A stretch of 44,783 nucleotides of DNA from Candidatus Avelusimicrobium luingense (GTDB taxonomy: Bacteria > Elusimicrobiota > Elusimicrobia > Elusimicrobiales > Elusimicrobiaceae). This document shows, in pieces, positions 16,369 through 24,289 of the stretch. The DNA lies in contig OOHK01000003.1 of the NCBI GenBank assembly GCA_900315845.1, forward strand, positions 1 to 44,783. Direction: 5' to 3'. The notes beneath the pieces were generated by a model that was not told the origin of the DNA, did no database searches, and was given only the letters and a program-made list of their open reading frames with translations. The translations under genes and the position numbers were made by a program. Numbering within the stretch: the stretch's first letter is position 1; each line of letters begins with the position of its first letter.

Positions 16369-18360
16369 TTATTTTAATTTCATTTGTCTTAGTTCAAACA
16401 AACGGTCGCGCAGTTCGGCGGCCAGTTCAAAGTTAAGTGCGTCGGCGGCTTGGCGCATTTGCGCTTCAATATCTTTTTCCACCGCTTTAATGTTTTTGGC
16501 CGTCGGCACCGGTAGCGAATCTGCCAAAATACCGAAAGCACTTGTTTTAGTTTGTTGTTCAAATTCTTTCAGTTCCACTTCCGCTTTTTGAATGGTTTTA
16601 GGCGTAATGTGATGTTCTTTATTATACGCTTCTTGCAATTCACGGCGGCGGTTCATTTCGGTTAAGGCATATTTAATGGAATCGGTTTTTCGGTCGGCAT
16701 ATAAGATTACTTCGCCGCCCGCATTACGCGCCGCACGGCCGGAAATTTGGATAAGCGTGGTAGTGTTACGCAAAAAGCCTTCGTTATCAGCACCTAAAAT
16801 CGCCACCAGCCCCACTTGCGGAATATCAATTCCTTCGCGCAGCAAGTTAATACCGACAAGAACATCAAATTTCCCCTGCCGAAATTCTTTCAAAATTTCC
16901 ACGCGGTCCAAGGCTTCAATATCGGAGTGCAAATAACGCGTTTTGATGTTATGTTCGGTAAAATAGGTACTTAAATCTTCCGCGGTTTTTTTCGTTAAAG
17001 CCAGCACTAGCGTACGTTCGTTTTTAGCGGTATGTTCCTTGATTTTTTCCACCAAATGGTCAATTTGCCCGGCGGTGGGATGTACTTCCACTTTCGGGTC
17101 CACGAGCCCGGTGGGGCGAATTACTTGTTCCACAATGTTATTACCGCAAACGGTCAGTTCATACGGGCCCGGCGTAGCCGACACAAACACGGTGGAGGGC
17201 ATTAAACTTTCAAATTCTTCAAATTTAAGCGGGCGATTATCTAATGCGGACGGCAAGCGAAAACCGAAATCTACCAACATGGTTTTGCGGGCCCTGTCTC
17301 CGTTAAACATACCGCGCACTTGCGGCAAGGCCACGTGTGATTCGTCCACCATTAACAAAAAATCATCATAGCGTTTGAAATAATCTATTAACGTGGATGG
17401 CCGTTCTCCGGGTTTGCGCCCGTCCATATAACGCGAATAATTTTCTATACCGCTGCAAAACCCTGCCTGCTCCAGCATTTCCAAATCGTACTCGGTGCGT
17501 TGTTTAATGCGGTAGGCTTCCATTTCTTTGCCTTGGGCCAACAGTTCTGCGTGGCGCACTTGCAAATCGGCACGGATTTGTTCAATGGCGTTTTGGGTAT
17601 CTTCATCCGTCGCCACAAAATGTTTAGCAGGGTAGATCCACGCTTCTTTTAATTCGGCCATGATATTTCCCGTAATGGGGTGAATTTCGTAAATATGTGC
17701 AATCGTCCTTCCGGCAAATTCAATACGGATAGCGTTTTGACTATATGGTGTCATTACATCTATATTCGGGCCGCGAGTGCGAAATTGCCCCGACGTAAAT
17801 TCCATTTCATCACGGTGATATTGAATTTTAATCAGATAGCCCGATAGTTGCGCGCGCGTCATTTCCATACCTTGTTTGACGTAAATACGCATTTCGCGGA
17901 AACTGTCCGGCGAGCCGATGTTGTAAATGCACGACACCGATGCCACCACAATTACATCTTTGCGCGACGTAAGCGAAGTCGTTGCTTTCAAACGCAACTT
18001 ATCAATATGTTCGTTGACGGCGGAATCTTTTTCAATATAAGTATCCGTCTGCGGGATGTACGCTTCGGGCTGGTAATAATCGTAATACGAAATAAAATAC
18101 TCTACGGCATTTTCCGGAAAGAACTGCTTAAACTCGGCATATAACTGCGCGGCTAATACTTTGTTGGGTGATAAAATAAGTGTGGGTTTATTCAAACGGG
18201 CAATAACGTTTGCCATTGTAAATGTTTTGCCCGACCCGGTTACCCCGAGTAACGTTTGCCGCGTCTTGCCGGCTAATACGCCTTTGGTAAGAGCGTCAAT
18301 GGCTTTGGGCTGATCGCCCGCCGGACTAAATTTGGAAACGAGTTTGAACATAGACGTCAT
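16369..18360 (-). CDS. uvrB: Excinuclease ABC subunit B
   Basis: DNA-damage verification helicase of nucleotide excision repair, loaded by UvrA and recruiting UvrC. The 663-residue protein has Walker A TGSGKTFTMA, the beta-hairpin segment YYDYYQPEAYIP, Walker B-like VDESHV, the helicase motifs NLLREGIDIP and QISGRAARN, and the C-terminal UvrC-binding coiled coil (EKDIEAQMRQAADALNFELAAELRDRL). Length is normal. The ATG at 18360 lies just beyond the T-tract of the upstream terminator and has no ribosome-binding site; an ATG at 18351 (MFKLVSKF) is the other candidate. Confidence 0.96.
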   Translation of the reverse strand: MTSMFKLVSKFSPAGDQPKAIDALTKGVLAGKTRQTLLGVTGSGKTFTMANVIARLNKPTLILSPNKVLAAQLYAEFKQFFPENAVEYFISYYDYYQPEAYIPQTDTYIEKDSAVNEHIDKLRLKATTSLTSRKDVIVVASVSCIYNIGSPDSFREMRIYVKQGMEMTRAQLSGYLIKIQYHRDEMEFTSGQFRTRGPNIDVMTPYSQNAIRIEFAGRTIAHIYEIHPITGNIMAELKEAWIYPAKHFVATDEDTQNAIEQIRADLQVRHAELLAQGKEMEAYRIKQRTEYDLEMLEQAGFCSGIENYSRYMDGRKPGERPSTLIDYFKRYDDFLLMVDESHVALPQVRGMFNGDRARKTMLVDFGFRLPSALDNRPLKFEEFESLMPSTVFVSATPGPYELTVCGNNIVEQVIRPTGLVDPKVEVHPTAGQIDHLVEKIKEHTAKNERTLVLALTKKTAEDLSTYFTEHNIKTRYLHSDIEALDRVEILKEFRQGKFDVLVGINLLREGIDIPQVGLVAILGADNEGFLRNTTTLIQISGRAARNAGGEVILYADRKTDSIKYALTEMNRRRELQEAYNKEHHITPKTIQKAEVELKEFEQQTKTSAFGILADSLPVPTAKNIKAVEKDIEAQMRQAADALNFELAAELRDRLFELRQMKLK

Positions 18361-18362
18361 AT

Positions 18363-18386
18363 AAAAAAAGGCGGCCCAAAGCCGCC
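18363..18386 (-). terminator. Terminator of marC abutting the uvrB start
   Basis: On the minus strand GGCGGC-TTTGG-GCCGCC is followed by seven T (18369-18363), and the uvrB ATG begins three bases later. It should end marC transcription, or act as a 5' attenuator or hairpin for uvrB. Confidence 0.8.
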
Positions 18387-18401
18387 AGAAAAACTATCCG
18401 A

Positions 18402-19085
18402 TCAGTGTGTAGCCGGAGTATGAATAAACGCGGTATCCAACACGCCGGGGAGTAATTGCGATACACCGTCAATCATAAACTGCATGGCAATCGCACACAA
18501 AATCATACCCATAAACCGGATGACGATTTGCGTACCGTTGCGGCCGATTTTTTGGAACAAATACGGCGCGCCCACAAGCACCAGCGCTACAATACACGAA
18601 CTGACAAACAATACTAAAATCATCATAAGCGACATCAGCAGCGAGTCGCTTTTCTCCGCATACAAAATAACGGTGGTAATACTGCCGGGGCCGATAAAAA
18701 GCGGCATGGCTACCGGCACCAAAATATGACTCAAACTGTTACGCGCTTGGTCAAATGTATTGCCGGCGGGAGCCGTTGTTTCAATGCCGTGTTGTTCAAA
18801 TTTGCTTTTCCCCTGCAACATGCGAAGCCCGATCAGTAAAATCATAATGGAGCCCGCCAGTCTAAACGCCGGCAGCGTAATACCAAACATCGTTAAAATG
18901 CGGTTACCGAATAAAAAGAAAATAAGCAATAAAACAAAAATAGAAAGGGACATTAAAAGCCCGACCGCACGTTGCACGCGCGGAGATTCGTTCTCTACAT
19001 ATTCCAAAAAAATCGGCATGTTACCAATCGGGTTCAAAATGGCCAAAACACCGATAAATGCGTTAAATAATAATCCCCATTCCAT
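18402..19085 (-). CDS. MarC-family membrane protein
   Basis: A six-helix inner-membrane protein of the MarC/UPF0056 family; its biochemical role is not established. Typical blocks are LNPIGNMPIFLEY near the N-terminus and VPVAMPLFIGPGSITTVILYA in the middle. The ATG at 19085 (MEWGLLFNAFIGVLAILNPIG) gives the usual start and about 227 residues. The frame is open to a TTG at 19139 with a charged, non-family extension, and a TATACT box just upstream of that TTG suggests transcription begins there. AAGGAG lies somewhat far (about 15 nt) from the chosen ATG. Confidence 0.87.
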   Translation of the reverse strand: MEWGLLFNAFIGVLAILNPIGNMPIFLEYVENESPRVQRAVGLLMSLSIFVLLLIFFLFGNRILTMFGITLPAFRLAGSIMILLIGLRMLQGKSKFEQHGIETTAPAGNTFDQARNSLSHILVPVAMPLFIGPGSITTVILYAEKSDSLLMSLMMILVLFVSSCIVALVLVGAPYLFQKIGRNGTQIVIRFMGMILCAIAMQFMIDGVSQLLPGVLDTAFIHTPATH

Positions 19086-19266
19086 AGATTTATTTTCTGT
19101 CTCCTTGTTATTCTGCTTACTATGCGAATTTACAGACAATTATAGTATAACAAATTCGTATGTACTGCAAAATGCAGTTCTCTTATACTTATTGGCAAAT
19201 TAAAATCCCACATTGAGAAAAGAATGATACTATGATAGCAACCACAAACCCGCAAGGAGATTGTTT

Positions 19267-19734
19267 ATGAATAACAAAGCATTTACGCTCATTGAACTAT
19301 TAGTAGTTGTTTTGATTATCGGCATTTTGGCCAGCGTAGCGTTACCGCAATATCAAAAAGCAGTGGAAAAAGCCCGCATGGTTGAAGCCGTTTTGTTGGT
19401 GCGGAAAATTGCCGAAGCCCAACAACGCTATTTCCTAGCCAACGGCGTATACGCCACTTTTGACGAAATGGACAGTTTAGATATTGAAATTCCGCACGCG
19501 TCCACTTCTTTAGTGGTCGGGCAAAACCGTTTAGTGACGAAAGACTTTGCCTATACATGCCGCGGTACGGGAGACGGACAAATTGCCGTAGCCGAACGCG
19601 TGCCGACGCAACAGCGTTATTATATTCTCATAGACAGATCGGATCCCGAAAAAATCGTCTGCCAATCTTATTCCACGGGGACGAACGTACAAAAGAAATT
19701 ATGTTCCCAATTAAATACGAATGGTATCCTGTAA
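19267..19734 (+). CDS. Type IV pilin-like protein (pilin 3)
   Basis: A 155-residue prepilin starting MNNKA before [18 protein letters not shown], Ala at -1 and Glu5 present. The conserved module continues [55 protein letters not shown]-terminal cysteine pair is likely (FAYTCRG and IVCQSYST). It is closest in plan to pilin 7: the two share EKAR, the KDFAY/TDFAY block and the [20 protein letters not shown] block. The chosen ATG has AAGGAGA 6 nt upstream; an upstream TTG would add only two residues. tRNA-Val lies just downstream. Confidence 0.88.
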   Translation: MNNKAFTLIELLVVVLIIGILASVALPQYQKAVEKARMVEAVLLVRKIAEAQQRYFLANGVYATFDEMDSLDIEIPHASTSLVVGQNRLVTKDFAYTCRGTGDGQIAVAERVPTQQRYYILIDRSDPEKIVCQSYSTGTNVQKKLCSQLNTNGIL

Positions 19735-19759
19735 ATATGATATAATAAAATATATTTCC

Positions 19760-19826
19760 GGGCAGTTGGCGCAGCGCTTGTAACACAAAGTTCGTCCGCC
19801 TTAGCGGACCGCTACTAAAGCGCCAA
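19760..19826 (+). pseudogene. tRNA-Val-derived palindromic relic
   Basis: The first 17 bases (19760-19776, GGGCAGTTGGCGCAGCG) are identical to the 5' end of the intact tRNA-Val at 19856. The copy then departs and folds back. TTGGCGC (19766-19772) pairs with GCGCCAA (19820-19826), AGCG (19773-19776) with CGCT (19810-19813), and GTCCGC (19794-19799) with GCGGAC (19804-19809). No anticodon or T-arm remains. It lies about 7 nt after the likely start site of a TATAAT box (19741-19746), so it would be transcribed with the tRNA. Decay product, template-switch inversion, structured RNA and assembly error are all possible. Confidence 0.6.
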
Positions 19827-19855
19827 TGAAAAGAGAAATAAAAATTTGTATTTTA

Positions 19856-19927
19856 GGGCAGTTGGCGCAGCGGTAGCGCGTCCGCCTCACACGCGGAAGG
19901 TCACAGGTTCGAACCCTGTACTGCCCA
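19856..19927 (+). tRNA. tRNA-Val(CAC)
   Basis: Acceptor stem GGGCAGT pairs with ACTGCCC. The D-arm is GCGCAGCGGTAGCGC, the anticodon loop CTCACAC (anticodon CAC, reads GUG), and the T-arm CACAGGTTCGAACCCTGT. CCA is not encoded. A promoter-like TATAAT lies upstream of the partial copy at 19760, and a terminator follows. Confidence 0.93.
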
Positions 19928-19934
19928 TATTTAG

Positions 19935-19963
19935 AAAGCATCCCATAAGGGATGCTTTTTTGT
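19935..19963 (+). terminator. Intrinsic terminator after tRNA-Val
   Basis: Stem AAAGCATCCC (19935-19944) with GGGATGCTTT (19949-19958), loop ATAA, followed by T residues. Confidence 0.88.
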
Positions 19964-20016
19964 TGAGCGTTACAAATTCCGCTCGGTATGCTATACTAAT
20001 TTTATAGGAGAAAACT

Positions 20017-21033
20017 ATGTCTTTTAAGTCTGCTACCGAAAAATTAGCCCCCATCAATAACATTTGTCTGATGATCCTAGCCGGGACGGCGGCTACCGCC
20101 GTACTCGTCTACACTAAAAGTATTTTAATGCCGTTTATCATTGCGCTTTTTATTTCCACCTTGGCCGGCGCATTGGCGGAAAGACTGAAACGCAAATGGC
20201 ACGTTCCATATACGTTGGGGCTTATCATCAGTTTTGTAGCGTTTTTAGCGTTGGTATCGGCAGCGGTATTGTTTATCTCAAACTCTATTGAAAGTTTTAT
20301 CCACGGCGCGGATATTTACGCCGACCGTTTGAACGATTCGTTAGATTGGTGTTTAGGCCATGCGCAAAAATACGGGGTGAACATCAACGCCCAATTCGTC
20401 TTGGAAAATGCGGCCAAGCTGCCTGTGTTTAACTTCGTCAAAAGTTTAGGCGGAACTTTAATGAGCATTATTACCAATTTAATGCTGATTACGCTATTTG
20501 TTATCTTTATTTTCATGGGCAAAGCCACTACCGACAAACCCTCTCTCGTCGGTCATATCCAACAGCAAATTGCGTTTTATCTGATGATTAAAATTTTCGT
20601 TTCTTTATTGGCGGCGGTATGCACGTGGTTGGTGCTTGCCTCGGTCAAAACCGAACTGGCTTCCATGTTAGCCGTACTGACTTTTGTACTGAATTTTATT
20701 CCCAACATCGGGCCTTTTATTTCCACCGTACTGCCGATGCCCGTATTATTTTTGCAATACGGGTTTGATTGGCGCATGGTGCTTGTGCTTGTTTTACTGA
20801 CTACTATTCACTTTGTTATCGGTAACATTTTAGAAACAAAATGGTTAGGAAAAGGAATGGATTTAGACCCTATTATCGTGCTGGCATGCTTAATTTTCTG
20901 GGCACTTGTTTGGGGCGTGATGGGGGCTTTACTCGCCGTACCGCTTACGGCCATTATCAAAATGATTTTTGAGAAAAACGAAACCACCCGACCGCTGGCT
21001 AATTTGCTGGCCGGGAAATACGCATTCAAATGA
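20017..21033 (+). CDS. AI-2E family transporter (PerM-like permease)
   Basis: A 338-residue polytopic inner-membrane protein of the AI-2E/PerM/TqsA family with about eight hydrophobic segments. The C-terminal block FIPNIGPFISTVLPMPV and NILETKWLGKGMDLDPIIVLACLIFWALVWGVMGALLAVPL are the family's most conserved parts. Members export diverse small molecules, so the autoinducer label should not be taken literally. It is the first gene of an operon: its last four bases overlap the ampG start. Given the rest of the operon, a role in handling wall-derived or other small metabolites is possible but not shown. TAGGAGA supports the start. Confidence 0.85.
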   Translation: MSFKSATEKLAPINNICLMILAGTAATAVLVYTKSILMPFIIALFISTLAGALAERLKRKWHVPYTLGLIISFVAFLALVSAAVLFISNSIESFIHGADIYADRLNDSLDWCLGHAQKYGVNINAQFVLENAAKLPVFNFVKSLGGTLMSIITNLMLITLFVIFIFMGKATTDKPSLVGHIQQQIAFYLMIKIFVSLLAAVCTWLVLASVKTELASMLAVLTFVLNFIPNIGPFISTVLPMPVLFLQYGFDWRMVLVLVLLTTIHFVIGNILETKWLGKGMDLDPIIVLACLIFWALVWGVMGALLAVPLTAIIKMIFEKNETTRPLANLLAGKYAFK

Positions 21034-22328
21034 AAAAGACAACTTCCCCTTGGGGTTTTATCCCCACTTTATATTTAGCCGAAGGATTCCCCTATATCGT
21101 TATTAACACGGTATCGGTTTTGTTGTATGCAGACTTAAAACTCCCCAATGACGCTATCACGTTTTGGACGGGGTGGCTGTATTTACCGTGGATACTTAAA
21201 ATGTTTTGGAGCCCTTTGGTAGATGCGCACTCTACCAAACGCCGGTGGCTGTTGGGGGCGCAAACGTTGCTTTCCGCGGTGTTTTTGGCCATTGCGGGGA
21301 TAGTAGGAATTATTACCTTCTTGCATGCACAAGAAAGCGGCCTTCAAACTATTTTTACACTTACCTTATTTGGTTTCTTTTTCGGTGCATTTGCATCCGC
21401 CACTTTGGATATTGCGACCGACGGATATTATTTGTTTGCACTCACGCCGACAGACCAATCTAACTTTGTTGGGGTGCGTACCATTTTCTATCGCTTGGCG
21501 ATGATTTTAGGTAGCGGAATTTTCATTTCGCTGACCGGGGCTTTAGCCGAGCGCGGATTAGTAGCCAAACCATATAATTGGGTATGCTTATTCGGCTTTT
21601 TAGGCATTTTGTTTTTAGTGTTTGCCGCGTTTCATGCATACATTTTACCCCGGCCGGAACAAGACAAACCCGTTTCGTCTTCCACCGCCACCGCGTGGAA
21701 AGAAGCGTTCGGTTCCTACTTTACACAAAAAAACATTCTCTATATTTTGCTATTTATTCTGGTGTACCGTTTCGGTGAAGCATTGCTGGAAAAAGTCGTT
21801 CCGCTATTCTTATTAAAACCCGTTACCGACGGTGCCCTCGGCTTAAGCATGGAAAAAGTGGGGCTTATTAAAGGCACGCTGGGACTCGGCGGCATTATCG
21901 TAGGCAATTTACTGGGCGGATGGTTGCTCGGCAAATATGGTTTCAAAAAATGTATTTGGCCGTTTGCGTGCTTACTTGTACTGCCGAATTTCTTTTATGT
22001 TTATTTGGCCGTTGCCAAACCGGGAATTGCCGTAATTGCCACCTTAATTACGTTAGAGAATTTCGGCTATGGGTTAGCCATGATGGCGCTAACCGTATTT
22101 ATTATGTATGTCTCGCAAGGGGCTTATAAAACATCCCACTATGCCATTTCAACCGGTATTATGGCCTTAGGTATGATGGTGCCGTCTATGTTATCCGGCA
22201 AAATGCAAATGGCCCTTGGCTACGAACAGTTTTTCTGGGTAACGGCATTGATCAGTTTATGTTCATTTGCCGTCGTACCGCTTTGTTTCAAAATCAACGT
22301 ATTAGATGAAGCGGAAAAACAAAAATAA
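21030..22328 (+). CDS. ampG: AmpG-like muropeptide permease (MFS)
   Basis: A 432-residue major-facilitator protein with 12 or more hydrophobic segments. The start GFIPTLYLAEGFPYIVINTVSVLLYADLKL and the loop WLYLPWILKMFWSPLVDAHSTKRRW are characteristic of AmpG, which imports GlcNAc-anhydroMurNAc-peptides. DIATDGYYLFALTP is another conserved block. It is translationally coupled to the permease upstream and followed one base later by murQ, then anmK and nagZ. That is the complete sugar branch of peptidoglycan recycling, which strongly supports the assignment. Confidence 0.88.
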   Translation: MKKTTSPWGFIPTLYLAEGFPYIVINTVSVLLYADLKLPNDAITFWTGWLYLPWILKMFWSPLVDAHSTKRRWLLGAQTLLSAVFLAIAGIVGIITFLHAQESGLQTIFTLTLFGFFFGAFASATLDIATDGYYLFALTPTDQSNFVGVRTIFYRLAMILGSGIFISLTGALAERGLVAKPYNWVCLFGFLGILFLVFAAFHAYILPRPEQDKPVSSSTATAWKEAFGSYFTQKNILYILLFILVYRFGEALLEKVVPLFLLKPVTDGALGLSMEKVGLIKGTLGLGGIIVGNLLGGWLLGKYGFKKCIWPFACLLVLPNFFYVYLAVAKPGIAVIATLITLENFGYGLAMMALTVFIMYVSQGAYKTSHYAISTGIMALGMMVPSMLSGKMQMALGYEQFFWVTALISLCSFAVVPLCFKINVLDEAEKQK

Positions 22329-22329
22329 T

Positions 22330-23214
22330 ATGAAAAATTTGTCGCCAACCGAACAAATCAATGCTAGCACTACGCACTTAGACCGCCTTACTCCGCGGCA
22401 GTTGGCGCGTGTATTAAATGCAGAAGATTTCAATGCGGCACGCGCTGTCAAAAAAGCAAACCGCGAAATTGCAGCCGCTATTTCTTTAGCCGCAAAAACC
22501 TATCAAACTAAACATAAAATTATTTTTGTAGGAGCAGGCACCAGCGGGCGGCTGGGCGTATTGGAAGCCGCCGAGTGCGTGCCCACGTTCAGCACATGCC
22601 CGACGGAAATTTTTGGAATTATCGCCGGCGGAAAACCGGCTATGTTTCGCGCGCAAGAAGGGGCGGAAGATAACGCTAAACAAGGGGCGGAAGATATCCG
22701 CAACACCGCCGCGCAAGATGATTTTATTATCGGCATTACGGCAAACGGTCACACGCCCTATGTGTTAGGCGCGTTGCAACAAGCAAAAAAATTACGCGCC
22801 CATACCGCACTCATTTCATGTAATCCCGAGGCCGACACATCCCATGCGGATATTCATATTTATTTATGCACCGGGCCGGAAGCATTAAGCGGTTCTACAC
22901 GCTTAAAAGCGGGAACCGCCACTAAAATGGCCTTAAATGCTATTACCACCGGAGCCATGGCTTTGTGCGGAAAGACATACGGTAATTTAATGGTGGATGT
23001 TAAACCTACGAATAAAAAATTGGTAGCGCGTGCCGTGCGGCTAATTGAACAAATCGCCCGAACCGATGAAAAAACCGCGGCTAAATTATTGAAAAATTCC
23101 GGCGGAAAAGTCAAAACGGCTATCGTAATGCACCGCAAAAATTTATCACGCCAAGAAGCACAAAAAAAATTAAACCGCGCCAACGGTTTTTTGGGGGAAA
23201 TAATAGATGACTAA
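22330..23214 (+). CDS. murQ: N-acetylmuramic acid 6-phosphate etherase
   Basis: Removes the lactyl ether from MurNAc-6-P to give GlcNAc-6-P. The 294-residue SIS-domain protein has VGAGTSGRLGVLEAAECVPTF (carrying one catalytic Glu), RAQEGAEDNAKQGAED (carrying the second) and GSTRLKAGTATKMALNAITTGAM. One usually conserved stretch, ASGRTPYV, reads ANGHTPYV here. An ATG at 22306 inside ampG would add eight basic residues; the ATG at 22330 gives the family start MKNLSPTEQ. Its 3' end overlaps anmK by 8 nt. Confidence 0.94.
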   Translation: MKNLSPTEQINASTTHLDRLTPRQLARVLNAEDFNAARAVKKANREIAAAISLAAKTYQTKHKIIFVGAGTSGRLGVLEAAECVPTFSTCPTEIFGIIAGGKPAMFRAQEGAEDNAKQGAEDIRNTAAQDDFIIGITANGHTPYVLGALQQAKKLRAHTALISCNPEADTSHADIHIYLCTGPEALSGSTRLKAGTATKMALNAITTGAMALCGKTYGNLMVDVKPTNKKLVARAVRLIEQIARTDEKTAAKLLKNSGGKVKTAIVMHRKNLSRQEAQKKLNRANGFLGEIIDD

Positions 23215-24289
23215 ACTAGCACTGGGACTCATGAGCGGCACAAGTGCCGACGGTTTAACCGTCTGCGCAGTGCAGATTCGTCCGTTTCGTGTGCTATTTT
23301 TTCATAACTATAAATATACTCCGCAATTACAACAAAAACTATTACACGCCTACGAATTAAACGCCGCGCAACTCAGCGAACTTAACTATGAACTCGGTGC
23401 ATTATATGCCAAAACAGTCGCGCGATTTTTAAAACAATTTCATCTTTCTCCTAACGATATCAGCGTTATAGGCTCGCATGGTCAAACTATCGTACATGCG
23501 CCTAACGCAAAAATTCCGCATACCTTGCAACTGGGCGTGCCGGAATTTATGGCCGCTAAATTTAATGTGCCGGTAGTGAGTGATTTTCGTGCGAAAGATA
23601 TGGCACTGGGCGGGCAAGGCGCGCCGTTAATACCGTTTTTTGATGAATATATTTTCGGACAGGGAAAGCCGAAAATATTACTTAATTTAGGCGGTATAGC
23701 CAATATATCGCTCGTCGGTAAAAAAGTAAAAACGCAAGGGTTTGATGTGGGGCCCGCTAACAGTTTAATTGATTTATGCGCACAACTTTTATTTCAAAAA
23801 CCGTTTGATAAAAATGGTGCTCTTGCCGCCAAAGGAACGCCGGACAAAGCCCGTGTAAAAAATTTACTCACTCAACCGTTTTTTAAGCAAAAGCCGCCCA
23901 AGAGTTTAGACAAAAACGATTTCGGGCGTGCGTATTTAGCCCGTTATTTCGGGCCGATTATCAACGCATACGACCAAATTTCCACCGTCACGTATTTTAC
24001 AGCCGCCGCGATAGCCGAGCAAATTGGCCGGTTTATTCCGCACCGCTACCAACAAGAAATGATTGTGTCCGGCGGCGGATGTTATAACAAAACCTTGCTT
24101 GCGTTTTTGCATGAAGAACTTCCGCATATAAAAATAGTTTCTTCGCAAGATTACGGTATAGATCCGCAAGCCAAAGAAGCCGCGGCGTTTGCGCTGTTTG
24201 CATGGCTGGCGTTACACCGAAAAATCAATCACTGCCCGTTGGCTACCGGCGCCAAACGTGCCTGCATATTAGGGAAAATTACACTATGA
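23207..24289 (+). CDS. anmK: Anhydro-N-acetylmuramic acid kinase
   Basis: Phosphorylates and opens 1,6-anhydroMurNAc to MurNAc-6-P, the MurQ substrate. The 360-residue ASKHA-fold kinase shows LMSGTSADGL at the N-terminus, GSHGQTIVHAP, DFRAKDMALGGQGAPLIPFFDEYIF, LLNLGGIANIS, DVGPANSLID and VSGGGCYNKTLLAFL, all diagnostic. The GQGAP block carries the catalytic-base region. It overlaps murQ (8 nt) and nagZ (4 nt), indicating coupled translation. Confidence 0.96.
   Translation: MTKLALGLMSGTSADGLTVCAVQIRPFRVLFFHNYKYTPQLQQKLLHAYELNAAQLSELNYELGALYAKTVARFLKQFHLSPNDISVIGSHGQTIVHAPNAKIPHTLQLGVPEFMAAKFNVPVVSDFRAKDMALGGQGAPLIPFFDEYIFGQGKPKILLNLGGIANISLVGKKVKTQGFDVGPANSLIDLCAQLLFQKPFDKNGALAAKGTPDKARVKNLLTQPFFKQKPPKSLDKNDFGRAYLARYFGPIINAYDQISTVTYFTAAAIAEQIGRFIPHRYQQEMIVSGGGCYNKTLLAFLHEELPHIKIVSSQDYGIDPQAKEAAAFALFAWLALHRKINHCPLATGAKRACILGKITL

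Noticed and set aside
22306-22329. Upstream ATG for MurQ
   Set aside because: It would add MKRKNKNN, overlapping the end of ampG, with no family support; the ATG at 22330 matches known MurQ starts.
24202-24285. Upstream ATG for NagZ
   Set aside because: It would overlap anmK by 88 nt and add a non-homologous segment; ATGA coupling at 24286 fits the operon style.
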